DNA of 64,000 nt from positions 1,984,001 to 2,048,000 of the forward strand of contig NZ_CP102826.1 in NCBI RefSeq assembly GCF_025643595.1, written 5' to 3'. Shown here piece after piece: positions 57,454 to 64,000 of this stretch. The position numbers and the translations under genes were made by a program. The number at the start of each line of letters is the position of its first letter. The stretch's first letter is position 1. The notes under the pieces are model-generated. The model made no database searches, was not told where the DNA came from, and was given only the letters and a program-made list of their open reading frames with translations. Source of the stretch: Saccharopolyspora rosea (lineage in GTDB: Bacteria > Actinomycetota > Actinomycetes > Mycobacteriales > Pseudonocardiaceae).

Positions 57454-57552
57454 GGAAGTCCACAATGGACGCGGAAGCGTTTCAATCCCGGATCGACCGG
57501 ATTTTCGCGTCGAGCGGTGCGGAAGTCCCGTCGCCTCACCACTTTCCCGGTG

Positions 57553-58980
57553 TCAGTCAGCGGATTCCTCGTGCCGGTCGGTGTCCCAGCGGGTGTGGAA
57601 GACGCCGTCGCGGTCGGTCCGCCGGTAGGTGTGCGCGCCGAAGAGGTCCCGCTGGGCCTGCACCAGCGCGGCAGGCAGCCGCTGCGCGCGCAGCGAGTCG
57701 TAGTAGGCCAGCGCGGCCGAGAACCCGGGGGCGGGCACGCCCAGCCGGGCCGCGGTCGCCACCACGCGCCGCCAGGCGTCCTGGGCCGCGTCGAGCTCGG
57801 CGGCGAACTCCGGGTCGACCAGCAGCGTGGGCAGCGCGGGGTTGGCGCGGAACGCGGCGCGGATGCGGTCCAGGAACGCGGCGCGGATGATGCAGCCGCC
57901 GCGCCAGATCGACGCCATGGCGGCCAGGTCGATGTCCCAGCCGTACTGGTCGGCGCCCGCCGCGATCATGTTCCAGCCCTGCGCGTAGGAGACGATCTTC
58001 GACGCGTACAGCGCCTGCTCGACGTCCTCGGCCAGCCCGGCGACCTCCCCGGCGCCGACGGTCGGACCGGCCAGCCCCTGCGCCGCCTCCCGCAGGTCGG
58101 CGTGGCCGGACAGCGACCGCGCGAACACCGCCTCGGCGATCCCAGGCACCGGGACGCCCAGGTCCAGGGCGGTGTGCACGGTCCACCGGCCGGTGCCCTT
58201 CTGCTCGGCCTGGTCGAGCACGACGTCGACGAACGGTTTCCCGGAGGCGTCGGCGTGGGCCAGGATGTCCGCGGTGATCCCGATCAGGTAGGAGTCCAGC
58301 CGCCCGGAGTTCCACCGCGCGAACACCTCGGCGGCCTGCTCGGGCCGCAGCCCGCCGGCGCGCCGCAGCAGGTCGTACGCCTCGGCGATGAGCTGCATGT
58401 CGGCGTACTCGATGCCGTTGTGCACCATCTTGACGAAGTGCCCGGCGCCGTCGGTGCCCACGTGGGTGCAGCACGGTTCGCCGTCGACGTGCGCGCTGAT
58501 GCTCTCCAGCAGCGGCCCCAGCGTGCGGTACGACTCGGCCGACCCGCCGGGCATGATCGACGGGCCGTGCAGCGCGCCTTCCTCGCCGCCGGAGATGCCG
58601 CTGCCGACGAAGTGGACCCCTCGTTCGCGCAGCGCGGCCTCGCGCCGCCGGGTGTCGTCGAAGTGCGCGTTGCCGCCGTCCATGATGATGTCGCCGGGCT
58701 CCAGCAGGGCGGCGAACTCGTCGATCACCGCGTCGGTGGGATCGCCCGCCTTGACCATGACGACCAGCCGCCGCGGCCGTTGCAGCGCGGCGACGAACTC
58801 CTCGGGCGACTCGGCGGGCACGAACGCCCCTTCCGCGCCGAACTGGTCCACGAGGTCCCTGGTCCGCTGCGGGGTCCGGTTGTGCACGGCCACGGTGTGC
58901 CCGCGCCGCGCGAAGTTGCGGGCGAGGTTGCGCCCCATCACCGCAAGCCCGGTGACCCCGATGTCCGCCTTCTCCGCCAT
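57553..58980 (-). CDS. gnd: 6-phosphogluconate dehydrogenase, decarboxylating
   Basis: A 475-residue enzyme of the oxidative pentose phosphate pathway, converting 6-phosphogluconate to ribulose 5-phosphate, CO2 and NADPH. The coenzyme-binding start GVTGLAVMGRNLARNFARRG (8-27), the substrate motif FVGSGISGGEEGALHGPSIMPGG-like region (about 125-147, contains the catalytic S/G-G-G-E) and the lysine in GHFVKMVHNGIEYADMQ (about 183) are all present. The length is the standard 470 or so of the long form. The NRT (rather than R-T-x-K) after the second strand may matter for NADP/NAD choice. Likely monocistronic, ATG start. Confidence 0.92.
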   Translation of the reverse strand: MAEKADIGVTGLAVMGRNLARNFARRGHTVAVHNRTPQRTRDLVDQFGAEGAFVPAESPEEFVAALQRPRRLVVMVKAGDPTDAVIDEFAALLEPGDIIMDGGNAHFDDTRRREAALRERGVHFVGSGISGGEEGALHGPSIMPGGSAESYRTLGPLLESISAHVDGEPCCTHVGTDGAGHFVKMVHNGIEYADMQLIAEAYDLLRRAGGLRPEQAAEVFARWNSGRLDSYLIGITADILAHADASGKPFVDVVLDQAEQKGTGRWTVHTALDLGVPVPGIAEAVFARSLSGHADLREAAQGLAGPTVGAGEVAGLAEDVEQALYASKIVSYAQGWNMIAAGADQYGWDIDLAAMASIWRGGCIIRAAFLDRIRAAFRANPALPTLLVDPEFAAELDAAQDAWRRVVATAARLGVPAPGFSAALAYYDSLRAQRLPAALVQAQRDLFGAHTYRRTDRDGVFHTRWDTDRHEESAD

Positions 58981-59117
58981 GTCGGTCCCTCCCGCGTCGG
59001 CTCTGCCCCGGATGCTTCCACTCCCGGTGCGCCGGGGCATCCGCGTCCTGCGGGAGGCCGCGCAGAGCGCGCCGCCGGCGCCCTGGACGTTGCGGCGGGG
59101 CGCCGGCAACGCGTGTG

Positions 59118-60077
59118 TCAGAGGATGATGACGGTGCGCTCGCCGGGTGCCTCCTTGTGGGTCCAGGCTGCCTCGACCTGGTCCAGCGGGAACGGATGCG
59201 GGCGCACGGCCATGCCGCCCGCGGCGATCGCGGCGATGAGCTCGGTGAATTCCCGGTGCATGACCTGCATGGCCACCGAGCCGAAGCCGCTGCCCAGGAT
59301 CCGGAACGCGTTGGAGCGCAGCGCGTGCCCGGACAGGGTGATCGCGTCTCCGCCCATGCCACCGATCTGCACCCAGTCGAGCAGACGGGTGTGCTGGGTA
59401 CGCGCTCCGAGGACGGCACGCATAGCGAGTTCGGTGGGTGGCCCCCATACGTAGTCGAGGACCACGTCGACTTCGGCGGCGGCCTCGGCGAGCGCGGCCG
59501 CGGTGGCGTCCTCGTCGGGGGTGAGCTGAACGATGTCGTCCGCGCCCTCGGCGGTGAGTTCGTCGAGGCGGGATCGATTGCGTCCGGCGGCGATCACTCG
59601 CCCCGCGCCGAGGTGCTTGGCGACCTTGACGGCCATCGATCCGGCGTTGCCGGTCGCGCCGTGCACCAGGACCGACTGCCCTGCTTGGAACGGGACGCGG
59701 GTGCGCAGCGCACACCATGAGGACAGGGCGGGGTTCATGGTGGCGACCAGGAGTGCGGGATCGGCTCCGGCCGGGACCGGGATGACGGCGGCCGGATCGA
59801 TGACGATGCGCTCAGCCAGGGTGCCGGCGCCCATGACCATAACGTAGCCGAGGCTGCCGTCCGCCCGGCGGACGACGGCGTCCGCACCCGCTAGGGCGGG
59901 CAGTGCCTTGGGACTCGTGTAGTGCTTACCCGCGGCGATGCCCCGGGTGGCCGGGTGCACGCCGACGGCGAGCACGTCCACCACCTCCTGGCCGGGGGCG
60001 GCCTCTGGGGCAGGGATGGACCGGAAGCGCGGCGGCTCGTCGAAGGACTCCACGAGCGCGGCATTGATCATGGACAT
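59118..60077 (-). CDS. Quinone oxidoreductase-like zinc-independent alcohol dehydrogenase
   Basis: A 319-residue MDR-superfamily oxidoreductase. The N-terminal GroES-like part is followed by the NAD(P)-binding motif VHGATGNAGSMAVKVAKHLGA (about 137-157). No zinc-binding cysteine cluster is present, which fits quinone oxidoreductase-type members. It would reduce a quinone or unsaturated carbonyl with NADPH. It is divergent from a TetR gene, with TAAGATACG dyads in between, so it is very probably the TetR target, induced by a reactive compound. Confidence 0.87.
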   Translation of the reverse strand: MSMINAALVESFDEPPRFRSIPAPEAAPGQEVVDVLAVGVHPATRGIAAGKHYTSPKALPALAGADAVVRRADGSLGYVMVMGAGTLAERIVIDPAAVIPVPAGADPALLVATMNPALSSWCALRTRVPFQAGQSVLVHGATGNAGSMAVKVAKHLGAGRVIAAGRNRSRLDELTAEGADDIVQLTPDEDATAAALAEAAAEVDVVLDYVWGPPTELAMRAVLGARTQHTRLLDWVQIGGMGGDAITLSGHALRSNAFRILGSGFGSVAMQVMHREFTELIAAIAAGGMAVRPHPFPLDQVEAAWTHKEAPGERTVIIL

Positions 60078-60100
60078 GCGCGTTTCCCTACGCGGTCGGC

Positions 60101-60160
60101 CCGTTTAGAAACGGTGTCGTATCTTATTGACCCGAGCGTACGGCCTCGGATTAAGATACG
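60101..60160. promoter_or_regulatory. TetR operator region
   Basis: Two structures: CCGTTT-AG-AAACGG (60101-60114), and CGTATCTTA (60118-60126) inverted against TAAGATACG (60152-60160), nine of nine bases. The latter arms lie between the divergent oxidoreductase and TetR starts, and the AT-rich TCTTAT/TAAGAT parts probably double as promoter elements. Confidence 0.6.
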
Positions 60161-60216
60161 CAAGCGAACCTAATCGCACGGCTACATGCTGTGAAAACGG
60201 ATATGTGGGGGTAGTG

Positions 60217-60843
60217 GTGAGTGAGCGGCGCGCGGAGGGCACGCGGCGCAGGGGCGCCGCCCTGGAGAACGCGATCACCGATGCCGCCTGGGAGGTGCTC
60301 GTTGAGCAGGGTTACAACGGCTTCACCTACGAGGCCGTCGCAGCGCGCGCCGGAACCAGCAAACCGGTGCTCTACCGGCGCTGGCCGCAGCGCGAGGACC
60401 TCCTCATCGCCACACTCACCCGGTACTGGCGTCCACTCGACATCCCTGACACCGGCAGCCTGCGCCAGGACGCCCTCACCCTCCTGCGCACGGTCAACGC
60501 CGAGCGGGCCCGCGCGGTGATACTCATGCGCATCCAGCTAGCGGACTACTTCCGCGAGACCGGCACCAACTTCAGCGACCTGCGCAGCCGCCTCCGCCCC
60601 GCGGACCAGACGCCCCCCTTCGCGACGCTCGTCGACCGCGCCATCCAGCGCGGCGAGCTTACGGATGTACCGCGACCCGAACGCGTGGTGAACCTGCCCT
60701 TCGACCTGGTGCGCCACGACATGCTGATGACCATGGGCGCGGTGCCGGACGAGGCGATCGTCGAGATCGTGGACTCAGTGTGGCTACCCCTGCTCTCTCA
60801 TGAGGGGGAACCTCACAGCACCACGATCGAGCAGCTCAGCTAG
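60217..60843 (+). CDS. TetR-family transcriptional regulator
   Basis: A 208-residue regulator. The N-terminal HTH (residues about 15-65) reads ALENAITDAAWEVLVEQGYN, then FTYEAVAARAGTSKPVLYRRWPQREDLL, classic TetR; a C-terminal ligand domain (TetR_C, with RARAVILMRIQLADYFRETG) follows. The GTG at 60217 is preferred, with GGGGG upstream. Base use here is somewhat less GC-extreme than in its neighbours. It is divergent from the oxidoreductase gene and ends overlapping the glnK stop codon on the other strand by four bases. Confidence 0.88.
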   Translation: MSERRAEGTRRRGAALENAITDAAWEVLVEQGYNGFTYEAVAARAGTSKPVLYRRWPQREDLLIATLTRYWRPLDIPDTGSLRQDALTLLRTVNAERARAVILMRIQLADYFRETGTNFSDLRSRLRPADQTPPFATLVDRAIQRGELTDVPRPERVVNLPFDLVRHDMLMTMGAVPDEAIVEIVDSVWLPLLSHEGEPHSTTIEQLS

Positions 60844-61178
60844 AGCGCGTCGGCGTCGCGTTCCCCGGTGCGGACGCGGACCGCGGTCTCCACCGGGGTG
60901 ATCCAGAGCTTGCCGTCGCCGACCTCGCCGGTGCGCAGCGCGGCGGTCAGGGCCTCCACGGCGCGTTCGACCTGGTCGTCGGTCAGCAGCACCTCGATGC
61001 GGCACTTGGCGACGAAGTCGACCTGGTACGTCGCGCCCCGGTAGACCTCGGTGTGGCCCTGCTGCCTGCCGCAGCCCTCGGCCGCGCTCACGGTCATGCC
61101 GACCGTGCCGAGCGCGCGCAGCGCCTCGCGGGCGGTCTCCACCGCGTCCGGGCGCACGACCGCTGTCAGCAGCCTCAC
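60840..61178 (-). CDS. glnK: PII nitrogen regulatory protein
   Basis: A 112-residue PII protein, the exact family length. The T-loop GHTEVYRGATYQVDF carries both Y46 and Y51, the site modified by uridylylation in enterics and adenylylation in actinobacteria. The B-loop region TGEVGDGKLWITPVE binds ATP/ADP and 2-oxoglutarate. It starts with GTG overlapping the ammonium transporter stop (GTGA), so it is the second gene of an amtB-glnK operon and would plug the transporter when nitrogen is plentiful. No glnD-like gene is visible within the window. Confidence 0.92.
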   Translation of the reverse strand: MRLLTAVVRPDAVETAREALRALGTVGMTVSAAEGCGRQQGHTEVYRGATYQVDFVAKCRIEVLLTDDQVERAVEALTAALRTGEVGDGKLWITPVETAVRVRTGERDADAL

Positions 61179-62503
61179 GAGGCGCTGCCGCTCGGCACGC
61201 GCTCGGTCACGGCGTGCGGGTGCGCGCCGCCGCGGAAGTCGTAGCCGCTCTCGGCGTGCTCGGCCTCGTCGATGCCGCTCGACTCGGCGTCGTGGTGGAC
61301 CCGGAAACCCATGAGCCAGTGGATAACGCGTGCGATGAGGTACGTCAACACCAGCGAGTAGACCAATGTCACCGCGGCCGCGACGCACTGCCGCCACAGC
61401 TGGTCCGCGCCGCCGCCGTACAGCAGCCCGTCGGCGCCGGCGGGGTTCACGCCGCGGGTGGCGAAGACGCCGATCAGCACCGTGCCGACCAGCCCACCGA
61501 CGCCGTGCACGGCCACCACGTCCAGCGAGTCGTCGAAACCGAACCGGTACTTCAGCCCGACGGCCAGGGCGCAGACCACCCCGGCGGCGACGCCGATCGC
61601 CGCCGCGCCCAGGGGTTCGACGTACCCGCAGGCGGGCGTGATCGCCACCAGCCCGGCCACCGCACCCGAGGCGCCGCCGAGGGTGGTGGGCGTCCCGTCG
61701 CGCAGCTGCTCGACGACGAGCCAGCCGAGCACGGCGGTGGCGCCGGCGGCCATGGTGTTCACGAACGCGGTGGCCGCCAGCGGTGTGGCGCCCAGCGCGG
61801 AACCCGCGTTGAACCCCAGCCAGCCGAACCACAGCAGCCCCGCGCCGAACATCACGAACGGCAGGTTGTGCGGCCGCGCCTGGTGGTGCGGCCAGCCGTG
61901 CCGGCGCCCGAGCACCACCGCCAGCGCCAGCCCGGCGGCCCCGGAGTTGATCTCGACGGCGGTGCCTCCGGCGAAGTCGAGCGCCTTGAGCCGGTTGACC
62001 ATCCACCCGCCCGCCGAGCCGGGCCCGCCGAACCCGTCGACCGCGAAGATCCAGTGCGCCACGGGCACGTACACCGCGGTGAACCACACGGCGGCGAATA
62101 CCACCCACGGCCAGAACCGGGTCCGCTCGGCGACCGCCCCGACCAGCAGCGCCACGGTGATCACCGCGAACATCAGCTGGAACGAGGCGTAGGCGAACAG
62201 CGGCACCCGCTGCCCGGCCGAACCGACCCCGACGTCGGAGAGCCCCCGCATCCCGGCGTGCGCCAGGTCCCCGATCAACCCGCCGAACGCGTCGCTGCCG
62301 AACGCCAGCGAGTAGCCGTACAGCACCCACAGCGTCCCGACGACGGCCAGGCACACGAACGTCAGCATCATCACGTTGAGCACGCTGCGGGACCGCACCA
62401 TCCCGCCGTAGAACAGCGCCAGTCCGGGAGTCATGAACATCACGAGCGCGGCGCTGAGCAGGACCCAGGCGGTGCTTCCGGTGTCGATGACGGCCTCCTC
62501 CAC
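61175..62503 (-). CDS. amtB: Ammonium transporter
   Basis: A 442-residue Amt/Rh channel with 11 helices, starting TAWVLLSAALVMFMTPGLAL, then FYGGMVRSRSVLNVMM, typical of Amt. The twin pore histidines are in VPVAHWIFAVDG (about 150) and VVAVHGVGGLVG (about 320), and the FGWLGFNAGSAL segment is conserved. Followed by a long cytoplasmic tail rich in acidic residues and histidine. GTG at 62501-62503 has AGGA at proper spacing; the frame ahead of MxDTGS lacks ATG. It overlaps glnK by four bases. A GlnR-like box lies about 65 bases upstream. Confidence 0.92.
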   Translation of the reverse strand: MEEAVIDTGSTAWVLLSAALVMFMTPGLALFYGGMVRSRSVLNVMMLTFVCLAVVGTLWVLYGYSLAFGSDAFGGLIGDLAHAGMRGLSDVGVGSAGQRVPLFAYASFQLMFAVITVALLVGAVAERTRFWPWVVFAAVWFTAVYVPVAHWIFAVDGFGGPGSAGGWMVNRLKALDFAGGTAVEINSGAAGLALAVVLGRRHGWPHHQARPHNLPFVMFGAGLLWFGWLGFNAGSALGATPLAATAFVNTMAAGATAVLGWLVVEQLRDGTPTTLGGASGAVAGLVAITPACGYVEPLGAAAIGVAAGVVCALAVGLKYRFGFDDSLDVVAVHGVGGLVGTVLIGVFATRGVNPAGADGLLYGGGADQLWRQCVAAAVTLVYSLVLTYLIARVIHWLMGFRVHHDAESSGIDEAEHAESGYDFRGGAHPHAVTERVPSGSAS

Positions 62504-62566
62504 GCGTCCTGGCTGACTCGGCCGCACAGCATCGCGCCGCCGCGTTACGCGAAACGGCCACCGGAC

Positions 62567-62582
62567 GTTTCGCCGGTGTAAA
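62567..62582 (-). promoter_or_regulatory. Putative GlnR box upstream of amtB
   Basis: On the leftward strand the sequence TTTAC-N6-GAAAC fits one half of the actinobacterial GlnR consensus (gTnAC-N6-GaAAC). A GTTAC-GC-GAAAC arrangement lies at 62544-62555 between it and amtB. GlnR control of amtB-glnK is standard in Streptomyces and Mycobacterium; here it is inferred. Confidence 0.45.
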
Positions 62583-62605
62583 ACTCCCGGCGCGAGCCGG
62601 GAGTT
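62582..62605. other. Perfect hairpin AACTCCCGGC-GCGA-GCCGGGAGTT
   Basis: A 10-bp stem with a GNRA tetraloop in the divergent region upstream of amtB, adjacent to the GlnR-like site. There is no T-tract on either strand. It may lie in the amtB leader or act as a barrier between the divergent units. Confidence 0.6.
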
Positions 62606-62782
62606 CGTTACCTTCCGGACATTTCTCGGCAATCCCGGTCCACCGTTCGTCCAGTGTGGACATCCGTGGGCGCCGGGCGGGTCGGTTCGGGCGCTCCCGC
62701 CCCATCGGCGCAGTTGACGGCACGCGCCCGCAGCTTCCAGAATGTGGTCACGCCGCGTTCGGGAAAACCACGCGCAGCCACC

Positions 62783-62894
62783 TGCGCGGCCGCTCGCCGA
62801 GAGGCGCTGCAACGGACCTGGGTCCGCCACGCTCGGCCAGCGGTACGGACGACAGAGCACGGTAAGGGCGCCTCCTGCGAGGAGGCGCTTTTTT
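62783..62894 (+). ncRNA. S-adenosylhomocysteine (SAH) riboswitch with terminator
   Basis: The leader of ahcY folds into the SAH aptamer: P1 CCGCT/AGCGG (62790-62794, 62839-62843), P2 GCCGAG/CTCGGC (62796-62801, 62832-62837), the core GAGGCGCTGCAAC, a small hairpin CGGAC-CTGG-GTCCG (62813-62826), and the 3' pseudoknot strand GGTAAGGGCGCCTC (62861-62874). The pseudoknot pairs GAGGCGC (62801-62807) with GCGCCTC (62868-62874). The latter is also the 5' arm of the terminator GCGCCTCCT-GCG-AGGAGGCGC-T6 (62868-62894). SAH binding would therefore block termination and turn ahcY on, as known for this class. Confidence 0.85.
62868..62894 (+). terminator. Regulated terminator of the SAH riboswitch
   Basis: Nine-bp stem GCGCCTCCT/AGGAGGCGC with a three-base loop and six T residues. 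Its 5' arm overlaps the pseudoknot strand of the aptamer, so the two structures exclude one another. Confidence 0.85.
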
Positions 62895-63021
62895 CATGTC
62901 ATCGCCGTGAACGCGTCGCGGGTCGCTTCCCCGGCCGGGGACCCGGGCGAGCCGACCCGCGAAATCCGGAAGTCATCCGCGCCCGTCGGCGCGACCATTC
63001 GTGAACGCGAGGAAGGAAGTC

Positions 63022-64000
63022 ATGAGCGTCAAGCTGCAGAAGGCCAACGGCCTGGAGTTCGCTGTGAAGGATCTGGGGTTGGCTGAGGCTGGTCGGCATC
63101 AGATTCGGTTGGCTGAGCATGAGATGCCGGGGTTGATGGCGACTCGGAAGGAGTTCGCGGACAGCAAGCCGCTCAGGGGTGCGCGGATTGCGGGTTCGTT
63201 GCACATGACGGTGCAGACCGCGGTGCTGATCGAGACGTTGGTCGCTTTGGGTGCTGAGGTCCGCTGGGTGTCGTGCAACATCTTCTCGACCCAGGACGAG
63301 GCTGCGGCGGCGGTGGTGGTCGGCCCGAACGGGAGTGCTGACAAGCCGGAGGGTGTGTCGGTGTTCGCGTGGAAGGGGGAGACGCTTGAGGAGTACTGGT
63401 GGTGCACTGACCAGCTTTTCCAGGGTTTCTCGGGGGGCCGGGGTCCGAACATGATCCTGGATGATGGTGGCGATGCCACGTTGTTGGTGCACAAGGGTGT
63501 GGAGTTCGAGAAGGCGGGTGCGGTGCCGCAGCCGTCCGTTGACGACCCGGAGGAGTACCAGGTCGTCTTGGAGACGTTGCGTCGGAGTCTGGCTGGTGAC
63601 GGGCAGCGGTTCACGACGTTGGCCGGGCAGATCAAGGGTGTCACCGAGGAGACGACCACGGGTGTGCACCGGTTGTACGAGCTGGCCAAGACTGGTGAGT
63701 TGTTGTTCCCGGCGATCAATGTCAACGACTCGGTGACGAAGTCGAAGTTCGACAACAAGTACGGGTGCCGGCATTCGTTGGTGGATGGCATCAACCGGGC
63801 CACGGATGTGCTCATCGGGGGCAAGGTCGCGGTGGTGTGCGGGTTCGGTGATGTCGGTAAGGGTTCGGCGGAGTCGTTGCGCGGGCAGGGTGCGCGGGTG
63901 ATCGTGACCGAGATCGATCCGATCTGCGCGTTGCAGGCGGCGATGGAGGGTTACGAGGTCAAAACGATCGAGGACGTCGTCGACTACGCCGACATCTTCA
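63022..64000 (+). CDS. ahcY: S-adenosylhomocysteine hydrolase (3' end beyond the window)
   Basis: It hydrolyses SAH to adenosine and homocysteine, recycling the product of methylation reactions. Visible are residues 1-326 of an expected 480 or so: the N-terminal substrate domain with [15 protein letters not shown] (about 60) and [15 protein letters not shown] (about 84), [17 protein letters not shown], and the NAD-binding [20 protein letters not shown] (about 270). The ATG follows GGAAGGAAG. Upstream lies an SAH riboswitch. Between about 63040 and 63800 codons ending in T and TTG are much commoner than in the neighbours, although the last visible part returns to the usual GC bias. Confidence 0.95.
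   Translation, partial: MSVKLQKANGLEFAVKDLGLAEAGRHQIRLAEHEMPGLMATRKEFADSKPLRGARIAGSLHMTVQTAVLIETLVALGAEVRWVSCNIFSTQDEAAAAVVVGPNGSADKPEGVSVFAWKGETLEEYWWCTDQLFQGFSGGRGPNMILDDGGDATLLVHKGVEFEKAGAVPQPSVDDPEEYQVVLETLRRSLAGDGQRFTTLAGQIKGVTEETTTGVHRLYELAKTGELLFPAINVNDSVTKSKFDNKYGCRHSLVDGINRATDVLIGGKVAVVCGFGDVGKGSAESLRGQGARVIVTEIDPICALQAAMEGYEVKTIEDVVDYADIF

Noticed and set aside
57231-57890. A plus-strand open frame starting MDAEAFQSRIDRIF at about 57464
   Set aside because: It runs antisense into gnd with arginine-rich shadow sequence, has no good binding site and no family resemblance.
1-64000. Insertion sequences, prophage genes or an antiphage defence island
   Set aside because: No transposase, integrase, phage structural, restriction, toxin-antitoxin or Cas proteins were recognised among the supported genes.

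Overview
The window is very GC-rich, with strong third-position G/C, many GTG starts, GTGA/ATGA gene overlaps and Tat signals. Gene families such as CGNR zinc-finger regulators, DUF4383, DnaJ-NERD fusions and HutC/FCD GntR proteins are typical of Actinobacteria. Frequent TCCACAGTGGA-type palindromes make me think of the Pseudonocardiaceae (Saccharopolyspora/Amycolatopsis type), but that is an inference. No rRNA, tRNA, IS element, prophage or CRISPR array was recognised. The window reads as a catabolic, transport and regulatory stretch of chromosome.

Layout. 0.1-5 kb: cationic amino-acid permease, a Tat lipoprotein amidohydrolase, and a K+/H+ antiporter with its TrkA-C subunit. 5-12.1 kb: a divergent homoprotocatechuate (3,4-dihydroxyphenylacetate) meta-cleavage cluster: hpaD and an MHS transporter leftwards; a FAH-RraA fusion, a GntR regulator, a DapA-like lyase and hpaE rightwards. 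Two near-identical AT-rich operator palindromes sit between the arms. 12.1-14 kb: a candidate small RNA or leader with a perfect intrinsic terminator, then a DnaJ/NERD membrane protein. 14-19.1 kb: solute symporter, sarcosine-oxidase-like flavoprotein, HutC regulator and divergent CoA-transferase. 19.4-25.3 kb: an acyl-CoA operon (thiolase-like, DUF35, NDP-forming acyl-CoA synthetase, acyl-CoA dehydrogenase) with a divergent LysR.

25.3-38 kb holds small metabolic genes, regulators and transporters, and several damaged genes: an altronate-dehydratase family gene and an SDR gene with large internal in-frame deletions, a beheaded GNAT and a MerR/BldC-like HTH fragment. A further remnant, the N-terminus of a nitrate reductase alpha chain, lies at 57.3 kb. 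38-47 kb: TPP enzyme, a lone molybdenum hydroxylase large subunit, CGNR regulator with divergent hydrolase, MalY-type aminotransferase, Nudix hydrolase and DinB. 47-57.3 kb: secreted phosphoesterase, FNT channel, a second CoA-transferase/acyl-CoA dehydrogenase pair, amino-acid permease, and a DesK/NarL-type two-component system whose putative operator recurs before a membrane-protein gene. 57.5-64 kb: 6-phosphogluconate dehydrogenase, a TetR/oxidoreductase pair, amtB-glnK, and ahcY (cut by the window end) behind an S-adenosylhomocysteine riboswitch.

The least explained structure is a modular family of dispersed repeats at four intergenic places (about 19.1, 23.0, 42.7 and 47.1 kb). It forms long hairpins, sits at gene ends and even supplies the last codons of two genes. 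Read together with a 54-bp tandem array at 16.7-17.0 kb and the gene remnants, it points to local genome remodelling.
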